Below, piece after piece: positions 7,816 through 17,565 of a stretch of DNA of 64,000 bases. The position numbers were made by a program, and so were the translations under genes. The stretch's first letter is position 1. Each line of letters begins with the position of its first letter. The notes beneath the pieces are model-generated. The model searched no databases. It was not told the origin of the DNA and was given only the letters and a program-made list of their open reading frames with translations. Where the stretch lies: contig VGDX01000002.1 of the NCBI GenBank assembly GCA_016869535.1, positions 124,001-188,000 on the forward strand. The letters are read 5' to 3'. The DNA comes from Alphaproteobacteria bacterium. Lineage in GTDB: Bacteria; Pseudomonadota; Alphaproteobacteria; Rhizobiales; Methyloligellaceae.

Positions 7816-8592
7816 TTAAACCAGGCAGCAAACGGCCTGAAGAGCGAAAAGCGGCACTCGCTCCGTTGGCAAGCGCAGTGGCCTTTCCTGCTCGCGCCGC
7901 ATGATGCGGTAGCAACTGCACGTCAAGTTTTCGAGACGTACGCGGTCACGAATGCGGATCAAACCGCGCAACCGTGCGAGCACGCCCCTGCGTTCGAAAG
8001 ATTTTATCGTTTCCGACACGGTCGCTCGCCTTACGCCGAGCGTGCGAGCGAGCAACGCTTGAGTTACCGGGAGCTCACTGCTGTCAATGCTATCCTGTGC
8101 CGTAAGCAACCAGCGTGCCAGGCGCTGTGAAAAAGAATGGCGCAGACTACATGCCGCCGATTGCGAACTCTGCATGAGGGCGACATGAACGTAGCTGAGC
8201 ATTGTCGTCCGGAGCATCGGCAACTCATCGATGAGCGCATTTATGTCATCGACGCTGATCCTCAGAGCGTGGCCGCCAACGCGGACGACATGGCGGAGCG
8301 GCGAGGAATTCACACCGAGAACGGCGGGGCCGCCGACCACACCCTCGCGTCCGATCAGCCAGACTTCGACCGCGTCACGCTCATCTGCCGTCGCCAGGAC
8401 GGAGACCAGACCTTCTTCAATGAAATAGAGATGCTCGACGGGAAATTTGGCGTGCTGGATAACACGTCTCGGAACCAGAGGTACGGTTTCGAGAAACGGC
8501 CTCAGTCTTTCCAAGTCCTGCCGGGGTAGCGACCGCAAGAGACGATTTCGGGGACCGGCAGAATCGCTTCTCACTCCGAACATCCCCTGCAT
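7816..8592 (-). CDS. Crp/Fnr-family transcriptional regulator
   Basis: 258 residues from the ATG at 8592 (GAGG 9 bases upstream); a TTG start at 8625 is possible. Residues about 20-135 form a cyclic-nucleotide-binding-like beta barrel (VEHLYFIEEGLVSVL, AVEVWLIGREGVVG), and residues about 160-220 a Crp-type winged helix (VTQALLARTLGVRRATVSE). The N-terminal cysteine set of Fnr is absent, so it is not an iron-sulfur oxygen sensor; the ligand is unknown. The C-terminus has CSCY, which is unusual. An FNR/FixK-type site at 29.0 kb could be recognised by a regulator of this superfamily, but no link to this protein is shown. Confidence 0.88.
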   Translation of the reverse strand: MQGMFGVRSDSAGPRNRLLRSLPRQDLERLRPFLETVPLVPRRVIQHAKFPVEHLYFIEEGLVSVLATADERDAVEVWLIGREGVVGGPAVLGVNSSPLRHVVRVGGHALRISVDDINALIDELPMLRTTMLSYVHVALMQSSQSAACSLRHSFSQRLARWLLTAQDSIDSSELPVTQALLARTLGVRRATVSETIKSFERRGVLARLRGLIRIRDRVRLENLTCSCYRIMRREQERPLRLPTERVPLFALQAVCCLV

Positions 8593-8833
8593 CACGAATG
8601 ACCTCAATGCGATGTCTGGAAACAAGATATTTGAACTCTGGCATCTTTCAAGCTGTTACTGGTCATATCAGCAAGGATCGTTCTCAATATTCCCGAAAAA
8701 CGTACCTTTTGCGTGGCTGCCAGATTCACGCATCGGTTCGGAACTCTCCGTAAGCCTGCGCATTCAGTTTGATCGGCCTCATGGCAGAGAGAGGCCAGCC
8801 CTGAAGAATGGGCATGATGAAGGGAGGATGGCC

Positions 8834-9016
8834 ATGGATATGACTGGAATCCATGACTACGCGCGGCGCTTCTTGAGTGCGCACGGTGAATTGGCGGAAT
8901 TTGAAGCAGCGCAGAGGGCCGCCGAATGCGACCGGCTGCACGACAGGGCACAAGCCCGCGATTGGCGGCGCATTCAAGCCGCAATCAGGGAGATGCGCGG
9001 CCCGTATGTGAGCTGA
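8834..9016 (+). CDS. Small unknown protein
   Basis: 60 residues from the ATG at 8834, placed because the AGGGAGG ribosome site (8821-8827) is best spaced for it; ATGs at 8828 and 8840 are alternatives. It is rich in Ala, Arg and acidic residues, all-helical in appearance (FLSAHGELAEFEAAQRAAE, RDWRRIQAAIREM), cytoplasmic, and has a single Cys. The 3' end overlaps the converging gene by 32 bases. No family is recognised. Confidence 0.55.
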   Translation: MDMTGIHDYARRFLSAHGELAEFEAAQRAAECDRLHDRAQARDWRRIQAAIREMRGPYVS

Positions 9017-10085
9017 TTGGACGCTTGCGCGGCGCGGAACGCCCCTTGCTCTTTTTGGGTTTCTTGGCGCGCGGCGAGGCTTGATCAGAGTCTTGCGGTT
9101 CGGTCTGCACGACCGGCAATGCGGCATGCAGCGGTTCCACGGCGGTCAGTGCGGTAGAAGGCTCTGGCGTCTGCCTCTGCCGCATATCGGTCAGCAAGGC
9201 TGGACCTTTCGGCGCTCGAGACATTTTCCGGCTCTTCATGGCGACCCGCATGGAGATTGCAGCGATCGCGCCAAAGGTCGCGCGAAGCAACGCCGCGCCT
9301 GTTCTGCCGAGCCAAGAGGCAGCGGCAGAGAACCATCTGCCAAGATCGAGCGCCAAGGCTTTGCCGTTTGTTACGGACCATGCGGCAGCGATCACGGCGG
9401 CATGGGCGGAAGCGCGCGCGAGCCTCTCGGCATGGACCTTGGTCGTTGCCCACCAGATGGTGAACTGCTGCTGCGATTGAAGCGCGAAGGTCCGAAGCCT
9501 GACCGCAAGCCAGGCCGAGGATGTCGAGATTGCCGCGCCGGTCTTGCGGGCGGCGATACCGCCCTTTTCCTGAAACCAGGCCCAGAGGGTGGCGAGGCCT
9601 CGGCCGAGTGCGAGTGACAAAGCTCGCAATTCCAACACGAGCCAGACGAATGCGATGACTATGACTTTGGCTAAGGCGCGGGCATAAGGAGCTGCCCATG
9701 TCACGCCTCTTGCAACGAGATCACGGAGATAGAAGAAGGCCGCCTTGGCATGCTCCCACAAGAACTGGGCCGCCTCCTGCACAAAGTGGAATGTGAGCAG
9801 CGATACGAGTCTTATGACTCGGACAAGGCTTCGCCGGTGAAGCTCTAACTGGTACATCACCTCCTGGCGCTTGAGCCGGCGCTTGTGTTTGATCTCCGCG
9901 CTGCGATTGCTCTCAATCCAACGATAATGCTGAGTGAGATCGTCGCTGACTGAGGCTATGAGATGTTTGGAGCCGGCGATGTCGGTATGGGCGGCGTCGA
10001 TCGGATCGAGCGCCCTGGATGCTGGGGTGATTGCCCTCTTTGACTCAAAACCAGGTTCCGTCCGCCGGCGTCTGAAGATCGCCAT
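8985..10085 (-). CDS. Unknown membrane-associated protein
   Basis: 366 residues. The N-terminal 80 residues are charged and helical (YRWIESNRSAEIKHKRRLKR). The middle, residues about 85-280, is rich in Ala, Leu and Trp with several amphipathic or membrane helices, clearest at KVIVIAFVWLVLELRAL. The last 50 residues are a basic, low-complexity tail (RAKKPKKSKGRS). No known domain is recognised. It sits alone at the right edge of the accessory stretch between yebC and ruvC, and its start is about 160 bases from ruvC on the opposite strand. Confidence 0.65.
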   Translation of the reverse strand: MAIFRRRRTEPGFESKRAITPASRALDPIDAAHTDIAGSKHLIASVSDDLTQHYRWIESNRSAEIKHKRRLKRQEVMYQLELHRRSLVRVIRLVSLLTFHFVQEAAQFLWEHAKAAFFYLRDLVARGVTWAAPYARALAKVIVIAFVWLVLELRALSLALGRGLATLWAWFQEKGGIAARKTGAAISTSSAWLAVRLRTFALQSQQQFTIWWATTKVHAERLARASAHAAVIAAAWSVTNGKALALDLGRWFSAAASWLGRTGAALLRATFGAIAAISMRVAMKSRKMSRAPKGPALLTDMRQRQTPEPSTALTAVEPLHAALPVVQTEPQDSDQASPRAKKPKKSKGRSAPRKRPISSHTGRASP

Positions 10086-10205
10086 GACTGTGATCCGGAT
10101 TCTCCCCGGCCTAACGCCAAAGTCATATCGGCCGTTTCCAACGCTCCCCCACGCGACTCACAGCCATGACCCTAACTGCCGAATGCTGACCGGCCAAGTC
10201 TTGTT

Positions 10206-10226
10206 GACACCCTGATTAAGGGTGTC
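10206..10226. promoter_or_regulatory. Perfect 8-base palindrome overlapping a TTGACA box before ruvC
   Basis: GACACCCT (10206-10213) and AGGGTGTC (10219-10226) form a perfect inverted repeat with a 5-base spacer, 17 bases before the ruvC ATG. A TTGACA hexamer (10204-10209) overlaps its left arm. The arrangement fits an operator or a leader hairpin. No alphaproteobacterial LexA box (GTTC-N7-GTTC) is visible in the 160-base spacer. No convincing -10 was found at standard spacing. Confidence 0.5.
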
Positions 10227-10243
10227 CGTGCTACGATTCGCGC

Positions 10244-10771
10244 ATGACCCAAGCGATTCGCATTATCGGTATCGATCCGGGGCTCAGGTGCACGGGCTGG
10301 GGGGTCATCGACACCGACGGCACGAGGCTCGGCTTCGTGGCTTGCGGCTCGGTCGTCTCCGACGATGGCGCGAGCCTCGGGCTGCGATTGCGCCAGATTT
10401 TTGACGGCTTGCAGGCGGTCCTGGTCGACCTTTCCCCCAAGGAAGCCGCCGTGGAACAAACCTTCGTCAACCGGGATGCGGCTGCCACGTTGAAGCTGGG
10501 TCAGGCGCGGGGCATCGCGCTTTTGGTGCCGGCCTTGCTCGGTCTGCCCATCGCCGAATACGCCCCGAATGCCGTGAAAAAGACCGTGGTTGGCGCGGGG
10601 CACGGCGACAAGGGCCAAATCCGCGCCATGGTGAAATGCCTGCTGCCGCGCGCGAGATTCGACAGCGCCGATGCCGCCGATGCGCTTGCTATCGCCATCA
10701 CTCACGCCCATTCGCGCCCCTGGGCGCGGGTCGAAGCGGCCATCATGCTCGGGACGGGAGCGGCGCCATGA
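10244..10771 (+). CDS. ruvC: Holliday junction resolvase RuvC
   Basis: 175 residues, standard length. The nuclease active-site acids are in IGIDPGL (Asp11), VEQTFVN and [10 protein letters not shown]. RuvC cuts four-way junctions symmetrically after branch migration by RuvAB. First gene of a tightly packed operon: its TGA overlaps the ruvA ATG. A palindrome lies upstream. Confidence 0.98.
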   Translation: MTQAIRIIGIDPGLRCTGWGVIDTDGTRLGFVACGSVVSDDGASLGLRLRQIFDGLQAVLVDLSPKEAAVEQTFVNRDAAATLKLGQARGIALLVPALLGLPIAEYAPNAVKKTVVGAGHGDKGQIRAMVKCLLPRARFDSADAADALAIAITHAHSRPWARVEAAIMLGTGAAP

Positions 10772-11381
10772 TTGGCAAGCTGAAAGGCCGCATCGATTCC
10801 ATCAGCAGTAACACGGTGATCGTCGATGTCGGCGGCGTTGGCTATGAGGTTACAGTTGGGTCGCGCACCCTGACATCGCTGCCGCCGGCCGGCGAGGCGG
10901 TGACACTGGCCGTCGATACCCATGTGCGGGAGGATGAGATCAGGCTTTATGGCTTTACCACCGAGCATGAGCGTGCCTGGTTCCGCGCCTTGCAGTCGGT
11001 GCAAGGGGTCGGCGCCAAGGTCGCGCTGGCCGTGCTCGGCACGCTGTCGGCCACAGACCTCGCCAATGCCGTGGCGCTGCAGGATAAGTCGCTGGTCGCG
11101 CGCGCGCCGGGCGTTGGTCCGAAGGTCGCCGCGCGCATCGTCGCCGAATTGAAGGACAAGATGCCCCAACTCGCGCCGGCCATCAGGGCTGGCGGCGGTC
11201 TAGCGCCAGTTACAGCTCTGCCCGAAGGGCTTGCCGCGACCGACGCGGTTTCGGCGCTCACCAATCTCGGTTATGCCCATGGCGAGGCGGCCGCTGCAGT
11301 TTCGGCGGCGATCGGCAAGGCGGGACGCGAGGCGCGGGCCGAGGAGCTGATCCGGCTTGGGCTTAAGGAGCTCGCCCAATA

Positions 11382-11382
<1 letters not shown>
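10768..11382 (+). CDS. ruvA: Holliday junction helicase subunit RuvA
   Basis: 204 residues. Starts [11 protein letters not shown], overlapping the ruvC stop as ATGA. The N-terminal OB fold, the helix-hairpin-helix pair ([14 protein letters not shown] and [13 protein letters not shown]) and the C-terminal RuvB-binding domain ([19 protein letters not shown]) are all present. The tetramer binds the junction and loads RuvB. The stop overlaps the ruvB ATG by one base (TAATG). Confidence 0.98.
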
Positions 11383-12418
<1,036 letters not shown>

Positions 12419-12422
<4 letters not shown>

Positions 12423-12883
12423 GCGAGTGGCCCGATCTCGCGGGGCGGATCGAGGGTGATACCCATATCCTTCCCGTCCGTGTATATTTCGAGGATACCG
12501 ATTGCGGCGGCGTCGTCTATCACGCCAATTTCCTCAAATTCTGCGAGCGCGGCCGCTCCGACTTCATCCGCCTGCTCGGCATCGACGCGACAAACCTTGC
12601 CGATCCGGAGCAAGGCGAGCCGGCCATTTTCATCGTGCGCCGGGTGGAGATCGATTTCCTGAAGCCCGGGCGCATGGATGATGTACTCGAAATTGTGACC
12701 ACCTGCGCGGAGATCGGCCGCGCGAGCCTCACCCTAGATCAGCAAGTGCGGCGCGGCGATCAACCCCTGGCCAAGGCCAAGGTAACGGTGGTGCTGGTCT
12801 CATCGTCCGGCAAGCCGCAGAGGATCGGACAATTGGTCCGCGGCGCGCTTCAACGTTTCGTTAACCCTGAGCGTGAAACTTAA
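12419..12883 (+). CDS. ybgC: Tol-Pal associated acyl-CoA thioesterase YbgC
   Basis: 154 residues, starting at a GTG that overlaps the ruvB TGA. Hot-dog fold 4-hydroxybenzoyl-CoA thioesterase family: [19 protein letters not shown] contains the catalytic Asp and the His of the active site. YbgC hydrolyses short acyl-CoA or acyl-ACP and is genetically linked with the Tol-Pal complex, whose genes follow after 80 bases. Confidence 0.95.
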
Positions 12884-12963
12884 GACGACCGGTAAAGCGT
12901 CCGCTTGTACCGGGGTGCGACCGCCGGTCAGCGGCCGCCGACAGCTCACGCCATGAGGCCCTC

Positions 12964-13668
12964 ATGACTCCGCCGGATGTCGCCGCCGATCTCTCGCTCA
13001 TCGAGCTGTTCAGGAACGCGCATCTGATCGTTCAGCTTGTGATCGTTGGACTTCTGCTCGCCTCGATCTGGAGCTGGGCGATCATCATCGAGAAATGGTT
13101 CCTCTTCGCCAAGACGCGCAAGGAGACCGACAAGTTCGAGCAGGTATTCTGGTCGGGCCAGTCGCTCGAAGAGCTCTACCAGGCTCTCGCGGCGCGGCGG
13201 AATACGGGCGTTGCGGCGCTGTTTGTCGCGGCCATGCGCGAATGGAAGCGTTCGACCGAACGTGAAGGGAGCGACCGCGGATCACGGCCGATGCCCGGCG
13301 TTCAGCTCAGGGTCGAGAAGGTCATGGACGTGAGTATCTCGCGCGAGGTCGAGCGGCTCGAGCGCCGGCTCACCTTCCTCGCCACCGTCGGCTCGACCGC
13401 GCCGTTCGTCGGCCTGTTCGGCACGGTGTGGGGGATCATGACGAGCTTCCAGGCGATCGCCGCGAGCAAGAATACCAGCCTCGACGTGGTGGCGCCGGGC
13501 ATCGCCGAGGCTCTGTTCGCCACCGCGCTCGGCCTGCTCGCCGCCATTCCGGCCGTGATTTTCTACAATAAATTCAATACGGAAGCGGCGCGCTACGCGG
13601 CCCGCCTGGAAGGCTTCGCCGATGAGTTCAGCGCCATCCTGTCGCGGCAGATCGACAAGTCGAGGTAA
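12964..13668 (+). CDS. tolQ: Tol-Pal proton channel subunit TolQ
   Basis: 234 residues. Three membrane helices as in the MotA/TolQ/ExbB family: [20 protein letters not shown], then after the cytoplasmic loop [20 protein letters not shown] and [20 protein letters not shown]. The conserved [10 protein letters not shown] and the Thr/Pro-bearing third helix are intact. TolQ forms the pentameric stator with TolR. Eight bases separate it from tolR. Confidence 0.97.
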   Translation: MTPPDVAADLSLIELFRNAHLIVQLVIVGLLLASIWSWAIIIEKWFLFAKTRKETDKFEQVFWSGQSLEELYQALAARRNTGVAALFVAAMREWKRSTEREGSDRGSRPMPGVQLRVEKVMDVSISREVERLERRLTFLATVGSTAPFVGLFGTVWGIMTSFQAIAASKNTSLDVVAPGIAEALFATALGLLAAIPAVIFYNKFNTEAARYAARLEGFADEFSAILSRQIDKSR

Positions 13669-13676
13669 CCGAAGAG

Positions 13677-14147
13677 ATGGGAGCGGGACTGCAACTCGGC
13701 GGAGCACTTACAAGCCGGCGCGCACGGCGGCGTTCGAGCCAGCCGATGAGCGAGATCAATGTCACGCCCTTCGTCGACGTCATGCTGGTGCTGCTCATCG
13801 TCTTCATGGTGACGGCGCCGCTTCTCACCGTCGGCGTCGACATCGACTCCAAGGCCGGACCGGATATCGAGTTGCCTAAGACCGAGGCGGGACCCATCAC
13901 GCCTGAACAGTCGCCGCTCAGCATCACCGTCGATCAGCAAGGCAAGATCTTCATCCAGGATACGGAGATCGGCCTCGATGAGCTTGTGCCGAAGCTGAAA
14001 GCCATCCGCGATGCCGGTGGCGGCGCGCAAGTTTGGGTGCGCGGCGACAAGAGCACCTCCTACGGCAACGTCGCCAAGGTGCTGGTGCGGATCAAGGAAG
14101 CGGGTCTGCCGGTGACGCTCGTCACCGATCAGCTCGATCAACTCTGA
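13677..14147 (+). CDS. tolR: Tol-Pal subunit TolR
   Basis: 156 residues: basic cytoplasmic N-terminus, one membrane helix with the proton-carrying aspartate (INVTPFVDVMLVLLIVFMV), and a periplasmic domain (QGKIFIQDTEIGLDEL). Belongs to the ExbD/TolR family. With TolQ it converts proton motive force into TolA movement. The start is ATG 13677; an internal ATG at 13746 would trim the N-terminus, but the ribosome site favours the first. Confidence 0.96.
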   Translation: MGAGLQLGGALTSRRARRRSSQPMSEINVTPFVDVMLVLLIVFMVTAPLLTVGVDIDSKAGPDIELPKTEAGPITPEQSPLSITVDQQGKIFIQDTEIGLDELVPKLKAIRDAGGGAQVWVRGDKSTSYGNVAKVLVRIKEAGLPVTLVTDQLDQL

Positions 14148-14171
14148 CGAAATTGGTGAGCGTAGAGCGTC

Positions 14172-14984
14172 ATGGGCAGAAGCACCCTCATCTCGGCGGC
14201 GCTGCATGTGGCGATCCTGATCTGGGCGCTCGTTGCTTTCCCGTCGGGTAGCGGCTCACCGCTCGTCGCCATTCCCGTCGATCTCGCCACGCCGGCGGAC
14301 ATCACCAAGATCAAGGCCGGCATGAAGGACGCTCGAGACGAAGCGCCTTTGGCAGGTCTGCCAAAGGAGCAAAGGCAGGCGGCCGTGAAAGAGAAGACGG
14401 CGGAAACCGCACCGGAAAAGCCGCCGGTTTCCCCCGAAAAACCCAAAGATCAACCAAAGCAGCAGGCGGCTGACAACAAGCTCGCGGCTCAAGCCAAGGC
14501 CACGCCGCCGGTGCCCAAGCCGAAGCCTGCCGCACCTGTAAGGAAGAAACAGAGCGAGACCGATCGCATCGCTACCTTACTCAACAAGCTGCCGAATGAA
14601 GTCGAGGAGCCGAAGCCGCAGGAAACGGCAGAGGAGACGAAGCCCGTACGCGGGCAGACGGACGGCGCGCAGATGACCATGTCGGTCAATGAGATCGACG
14701 CCTTACGCGCGCGCATCGCTCAATGCTGGAACCCGCCGCCAGGGGGTCTCGGCGCGGAAGAAATTACGGTGAGAATCAGACTCAAGCTCAATGAGGATGG
14801 GACCTTGGTCGGCTATCCGACTATCGCCAACAGCGGCACTTCGCCCTTTTTCCAGGCCGCCGCCGACAGTGCCGTCCGCGCCGTGTTTCAGTGCCAGCCT
14901 TATGCATTGCCAAGCGAAAAATATGCGCTGTGGCGCGACATGATCCTCAATTTTGACCCAAGCGACATGTATCGGAGCGGCTAA
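14172..14984 (+). CDS. tolA: TolA-type energy-transfer protein
   Basis: 270 residues. N-terminal membrane anchor (LISAALHVAILIWALVAF), a long Pro/Lys/Glu/Ala linker spanning the periplasm (residues about 60-150), and a C-terminal TonB/TolA-like domain (IRLKLNEDGTLVGYPTIANSG) with two cysteines, Cys at IAQCWN and FQCQP, that are conserved in this family as a disulfide. It bridges TolQR to TolB/Pal at the outer membrane. Confidence 0.94.
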   Translation: MGRSTLISAALHVAILIWALVAFPSGSGSPLVAIPVDLATPADITKIKAGMKDARDEAPLAGLPKEQRQAAVKEKTAETAPEKPPVSPEKPKDQPKQQAADNKLAAQAKATPPVPKPKPAAPVRKKQSETDRIATLLNKLPNEVEEPKPQETAEETKPVRGQTDGAQMTMSVNEIDALRARIAQCWNPPPGGLGAEEITVRIRLKLNEDGTLVGYPTIANSGTSPFFQAAADSAVRAVFQCQPYALPSEKYALWRDMILNFDPSDMYRSG

Positions 14985-15014
14985 CAGCCGATTCCCGAAC
15001 ATCATGTCCCGCAG

Positions 15015-16319
15015 ATGATCCGCACTCTTTTGCTCATTCTGATTGGTTTATCTGCCGCCATAAAGCCGGCAGGAGCCGTGCTCGAACTCGACATCACGCA
15101 AGGCAACATCCAGCCGCTCCCCATCGCCATTCCCGATTTTGCGGGCGACGGTTCGATCGATCCGCAAGTCGCACGCGAGATCTCCGAAGTGGTGGCAAAC
15201 GATCTCCGCGCCTCTGGCTTGTTCATTCCGATCGACCAGGCGGCCTTTATAGAGCGCGGCGTGAACATGGATCAGGTGCCGAATTTCCAGGACTGGCGCG
15301 CGGTCAACGCACAGGCGCTCGTGGTCGGTCGTATCGGCAGCGGCGATGGCAGACTGGTCGCCGAGTTCCGCCTCTGGGACGTGTTCTCGGGCCAACAGCT
15401 CACCGGCGAGCAATTCTTCGCCCGCCCCAAGGATGCGCGGCGCATCGGCCATATCATCGCCGACACGATCTATGAACGCATCACCGGCGAGAAGGGCTAT
15501 TTCGACACCCGTGTCGTGTTCGTCGACGAATCGGGCCCCAAGGACAAGCGCATGAAGCGTCTAGCCATCATGGATCAGGATGGCCACAATGTCCGTCTCC
15601 TGACCACGGGCAACGAGCTTGTACTGACGCCTCGCTTCAGCCCATCGACGCAGGAAATCACCTACATGTCGTTCGAGGGCGAGACCCCCAAAGTCTACCT
15701 GCTCAATATCGAGACGGGGCAGAAGGAGATCGTAGGGTCCTTCCCGGGCATGACCTTCGCACCCCGTTTCTCTCCCGACGGGCAGCACATCATCATGAGC
15801 CTCGAGCAGGGAGGCGTGTCGAACCTGTACGCCATGGACCTGCGCAATCGCAGAACCATGCAGCTCACCAATATCGATGCCATCAATACGGCGCCCTGCT
15901 ACGCGCCTGACGGGCGTCAGATCGTATTCGAGACCGACCGTGACGGCTCCAAGCAGCTTTACGTCATGAACGCCGACGGCACCGATCAGCGCCGGATCAG
16001 CCGGGGGGAGGGCAGCTATTCGACCCCGGTCTGGTCGCCGCGGGGCGATCTCATCGCTTTCACCAAGACACTTAGAGGCCAGTTCCTGATCGGAGTGATG
16101 AAACCTGATGGCTCGGGCGAGCGCATTCTGACCGAAGGGTTCCACAATGAGGGCCCGACCTGGGCCCCTAACGGCAGGGTCTTGATGTTCTTCAGAGAAT
16201 CACCCGGCTCAGGCGGCGGTCCACGGCTCTATACGATCGACCTCACCGGCTATAACGAGCGCCAGATCGCCACCCCCGCCTTCGGCTCGGATCCCGCCTG
16301 GTCTCCCCTGATAAATTAG
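15015..16319 (+). CDS. tolB: Tol-Pal periplasmic protein TolB
   Basis: 434 residues. A signal peptide (about 1-22), an N-terminal TolB domain ([18 protein letters not shown] through [16 protein letters not shown]), then a six-bladed WD/PD40 propeller seen as repeated [21 protein letters not shown] and WSPRGD motifs. TolB docks on Pal and is released by TolA. A 269-base spacer follows before a small lipoprotein gene. Confidence 0.97.
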   Translation: MIRTLLLILIGLSAAIKPAGAVLELDITQGNIQPLPIAIPDFAGDGSIDPQVAREISEVVANDLRASGLFIPIDQAAFIERGVNMDQVPNFQDWRAVNAQALVVGRIGSGDGRLVAEFRLWDVFSGQQLTGEQFFARPKDARRIGHIIADTIYERITGEKGYFDTRVVFVDESGPKDKRMKRLAIMDQDGHNVRLLTTGNELVLTPRFSPSTQEITYMSFEGETPKVYLLNIETGQKEIVGSFPGMTFAPRFSPDGQHIIMSLEQGGVSNLYAMDLRNRRTMQLTNIDAINTAPCYAPDGRQIVFETDRDGSKQLYVMNADGTDQRRISRGEGSYSTPVWSPRGDLIAFTKTLRGQFLIGVMKPDGSGERILTEGFHNEGPTWAPNGRVLMFFRESPGSGGGPRLYTIDLTGYNERQIATPAFGSDPAWSPLIN

Positions 16320-16588
16320 CGCATTTTCGCCCCTTCAGCCGGCTCTGCGGCCAATATGCAACAGTGGCTTACTCTTTATTAAGCAAACTCCGTCAGGCTG
16401 TTAACCATGCTTGCTCAGGGCCTTTCGGGGCGATAGCCTGACCAGGCTGGAGGATGAGATTCGGCGTGGCATTTTGGCATCTATGGCCGAGAAAACGGTC
16501 GCTAGACGGTAGTCCTGTCTTGATCTGAAAAGGCCGCACCGGTACATGCAAAGACGGCTACTGCGGTTTAACAAAAGGAGAGAAGACC
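16320..16588. other. Gene-free spacer between tolB and a small lipoprotein gene
   Basis: No coding frame with a ribosome site is seen. The stretch is AT-richer near 16370-16400. TCAGGGCC (16417-16424) and a nearby GGGGCGATAGCCTGA give partial self-pairing. An AAAAGGAGAG ribosome site at its right end serves the lipoprotein gene. No confident promoter is assigned. Confidence 0.4.
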
Positions 16589-16744
16589 ATGCAGGGTTTG
16601 AAGGGCGTTGTCATCGTCGCCACGCTTGTGGCCGCCACCGTCGCGCTTGGTGGCTGCTTCGGCCATCACGAAAAGGCAGTCGTGACCGAGCCTCTGAAGC
16701 TTGGATCAGCTGACGTCGTGGTCGAGCAGGTTGTTCGCGTCTAA
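16589..16744 (+). CDS. Small lipoprotein between tolB and pal
   Basis: 51 residues, too short for most gene callers. ATG 16589 follows AAAAGGAGAGAAG. The N-terminus is a lipoprotein signal with lipobox LGGC at about residues 20-23 (VALGGC), so the mature peptide is about 29 residues: CFGHHEKAV followed by an acidic, Val-rich tail. It lies in the tol-pal operon region on the same strand and is followed by a strong terminator-like hairpin. It may be a Tol-Pal accessory or a lipoprotein of unrelated role; no family recognised. Confidence 0.65.
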   Translation: MQGLKGVVIVATLVAATVALGGCFGHHEKAVVTEPLKLGSADVVVEQVVRV

Positions 16745-16796
16745 CCTCGCGACCTAGGAAATTCGCGCGGAGGGTATCTTCCGCGTAATGGGACAT

Positions 16797-16850
16797 GGAT
16801 GCCGGAGCGCCGTAGCTATGCGGCGGCGTTCCAGGCATCCCTTCCTTTTT
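16797..16850 (+). terminator. Strong hairpin with T run, before pal
   Basis: GGATGCC (16797-16803) pairs with GGCATCC (16834-16840), extended inward by GGAGCGCCG with CGGCGGCGTTCC. CTTCCTTTTT (16841-16850) follows. This is a good rho-independent terminator, implying that the upstream Tol genes and pal are at least partly separate transcripts, with pal having its own promoter in 16851-16955. Confidence 0.75.
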
Positions 16851-16955
16851 GGCTCCCAGCATTCCGCCGGCCCGTTCCGCGGGCATGTAGGAAATCGTTA
16901 AGGAATTGGCCCTTACGATTTTCCTAATTTTTGGCGTGCGGGAGTCCCTTAAGTC

Positions 16956-17468
16956 ATGCGTGCGAAGGCTCGGATTGGCTACGCCTGCAGGCTCGCGGGC
17001 GTGGTTTTGGCCGCTTTGCTGATTGCGGCCTGCTCGCGGGAAACACAGCCTCATCAATACGGTCTCGGCGGCGAGGGTCCTGCCGCTCCGGGGTCGGCCC
17101 GTGATTTCGCCGTCAATGTCGGCGACGTCGTGCATTTTCAGGTGGACAGCTGGGCGCTCACAGGCGAGGCGCAATCGATCCTGCGCAATCAGGCGCGCTG
17201 GCTCAGTCAATATCCCCAATACCGCGTGACCATCGAAGGCCATGCAGATGAGCGCGGCACGCGGGAATATAATCTCGCTCTTGGCGCTCGCCGCGCCACA
17301 ACGGTGAAGTCCTTCCTTGCCCAGAGCGGGGTCAATGGGGGACGCATCAAAACCATCTCCTACGGCAAGGAGCGGCCGGTCGCGACCTGCGACGACATCT
17401 CTTGCTGGTCGCAGAACCGCCGCGCGCAGACGGTCTTGAACAATCAGGCCGTGGCCCGCAACTACTAG
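16956..17468 (+). CDS. pal: Peptidoglycan-associated lipoprotein Pal
   Basis: 170 residues with lipobox LIAAC (Cys26). The OmpA-like peptidoglycan-binding domain is full length: VTIEGHADERGTREYNLALG then RRATTVKSFL and the NRRAQ motif. The domain opens HFQVDSWAL, a variant of the usual FDFD start. Pal anchors the outer membrane to peptidoglycan and is the target of TolB. cpoB (ybgF), usually next in alphaproteobacteria, is absent here; tilS follows directly. Confidence 0.97.
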   Translation: MRAKARIGYACRLAGVVLAALLIAACSRETQPHQYGLGGEGPAAPGSARDFAVNVGDVVHFQVDSWALTGEAQSILRNQARWLSQYPQYRVTIEGHADERGTREYNLALGARRATTVKSFLAQSGVNGGRIKTISYGKERPVATCDDISCWSQNRRAQTVLNNQAVARNY

Positions 17469-17482
17469 GCAGACTCGTCAAG

Positions 17483-17551
17483 CCGGCGAAAGCCGGTTTC
17501 CAGACTGCAATTCCGACATGCATCCGCCTGGATTCCGGCTTACGCCGGAAT
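17483..17551. repeat. Paired palindromic hairpins after pal
   Basis: Two hairpins lie in the 97-base pal-tilS spacer. The first is CCGGC-GAAA-GCCGG (17483-17496) with a GNRA-type loop and TTTC after it, possibly a pal terminator. The second is ATTCCGGC-TTAC-GCCGGAAT (17532-17551), the classical intergenic palindrome of the type dispersed in many alphaproteobacterial genomes. Confidence 0.65.
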
Positions 17552-17565
17552 GACATGGTAATGGT

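Noticed and set aside
10636..10767. Extended N-terminus of ruvA
   Set aside because: It lies inside ruvC; the conserved start MIGKLKG overlaps the ruvC stop.
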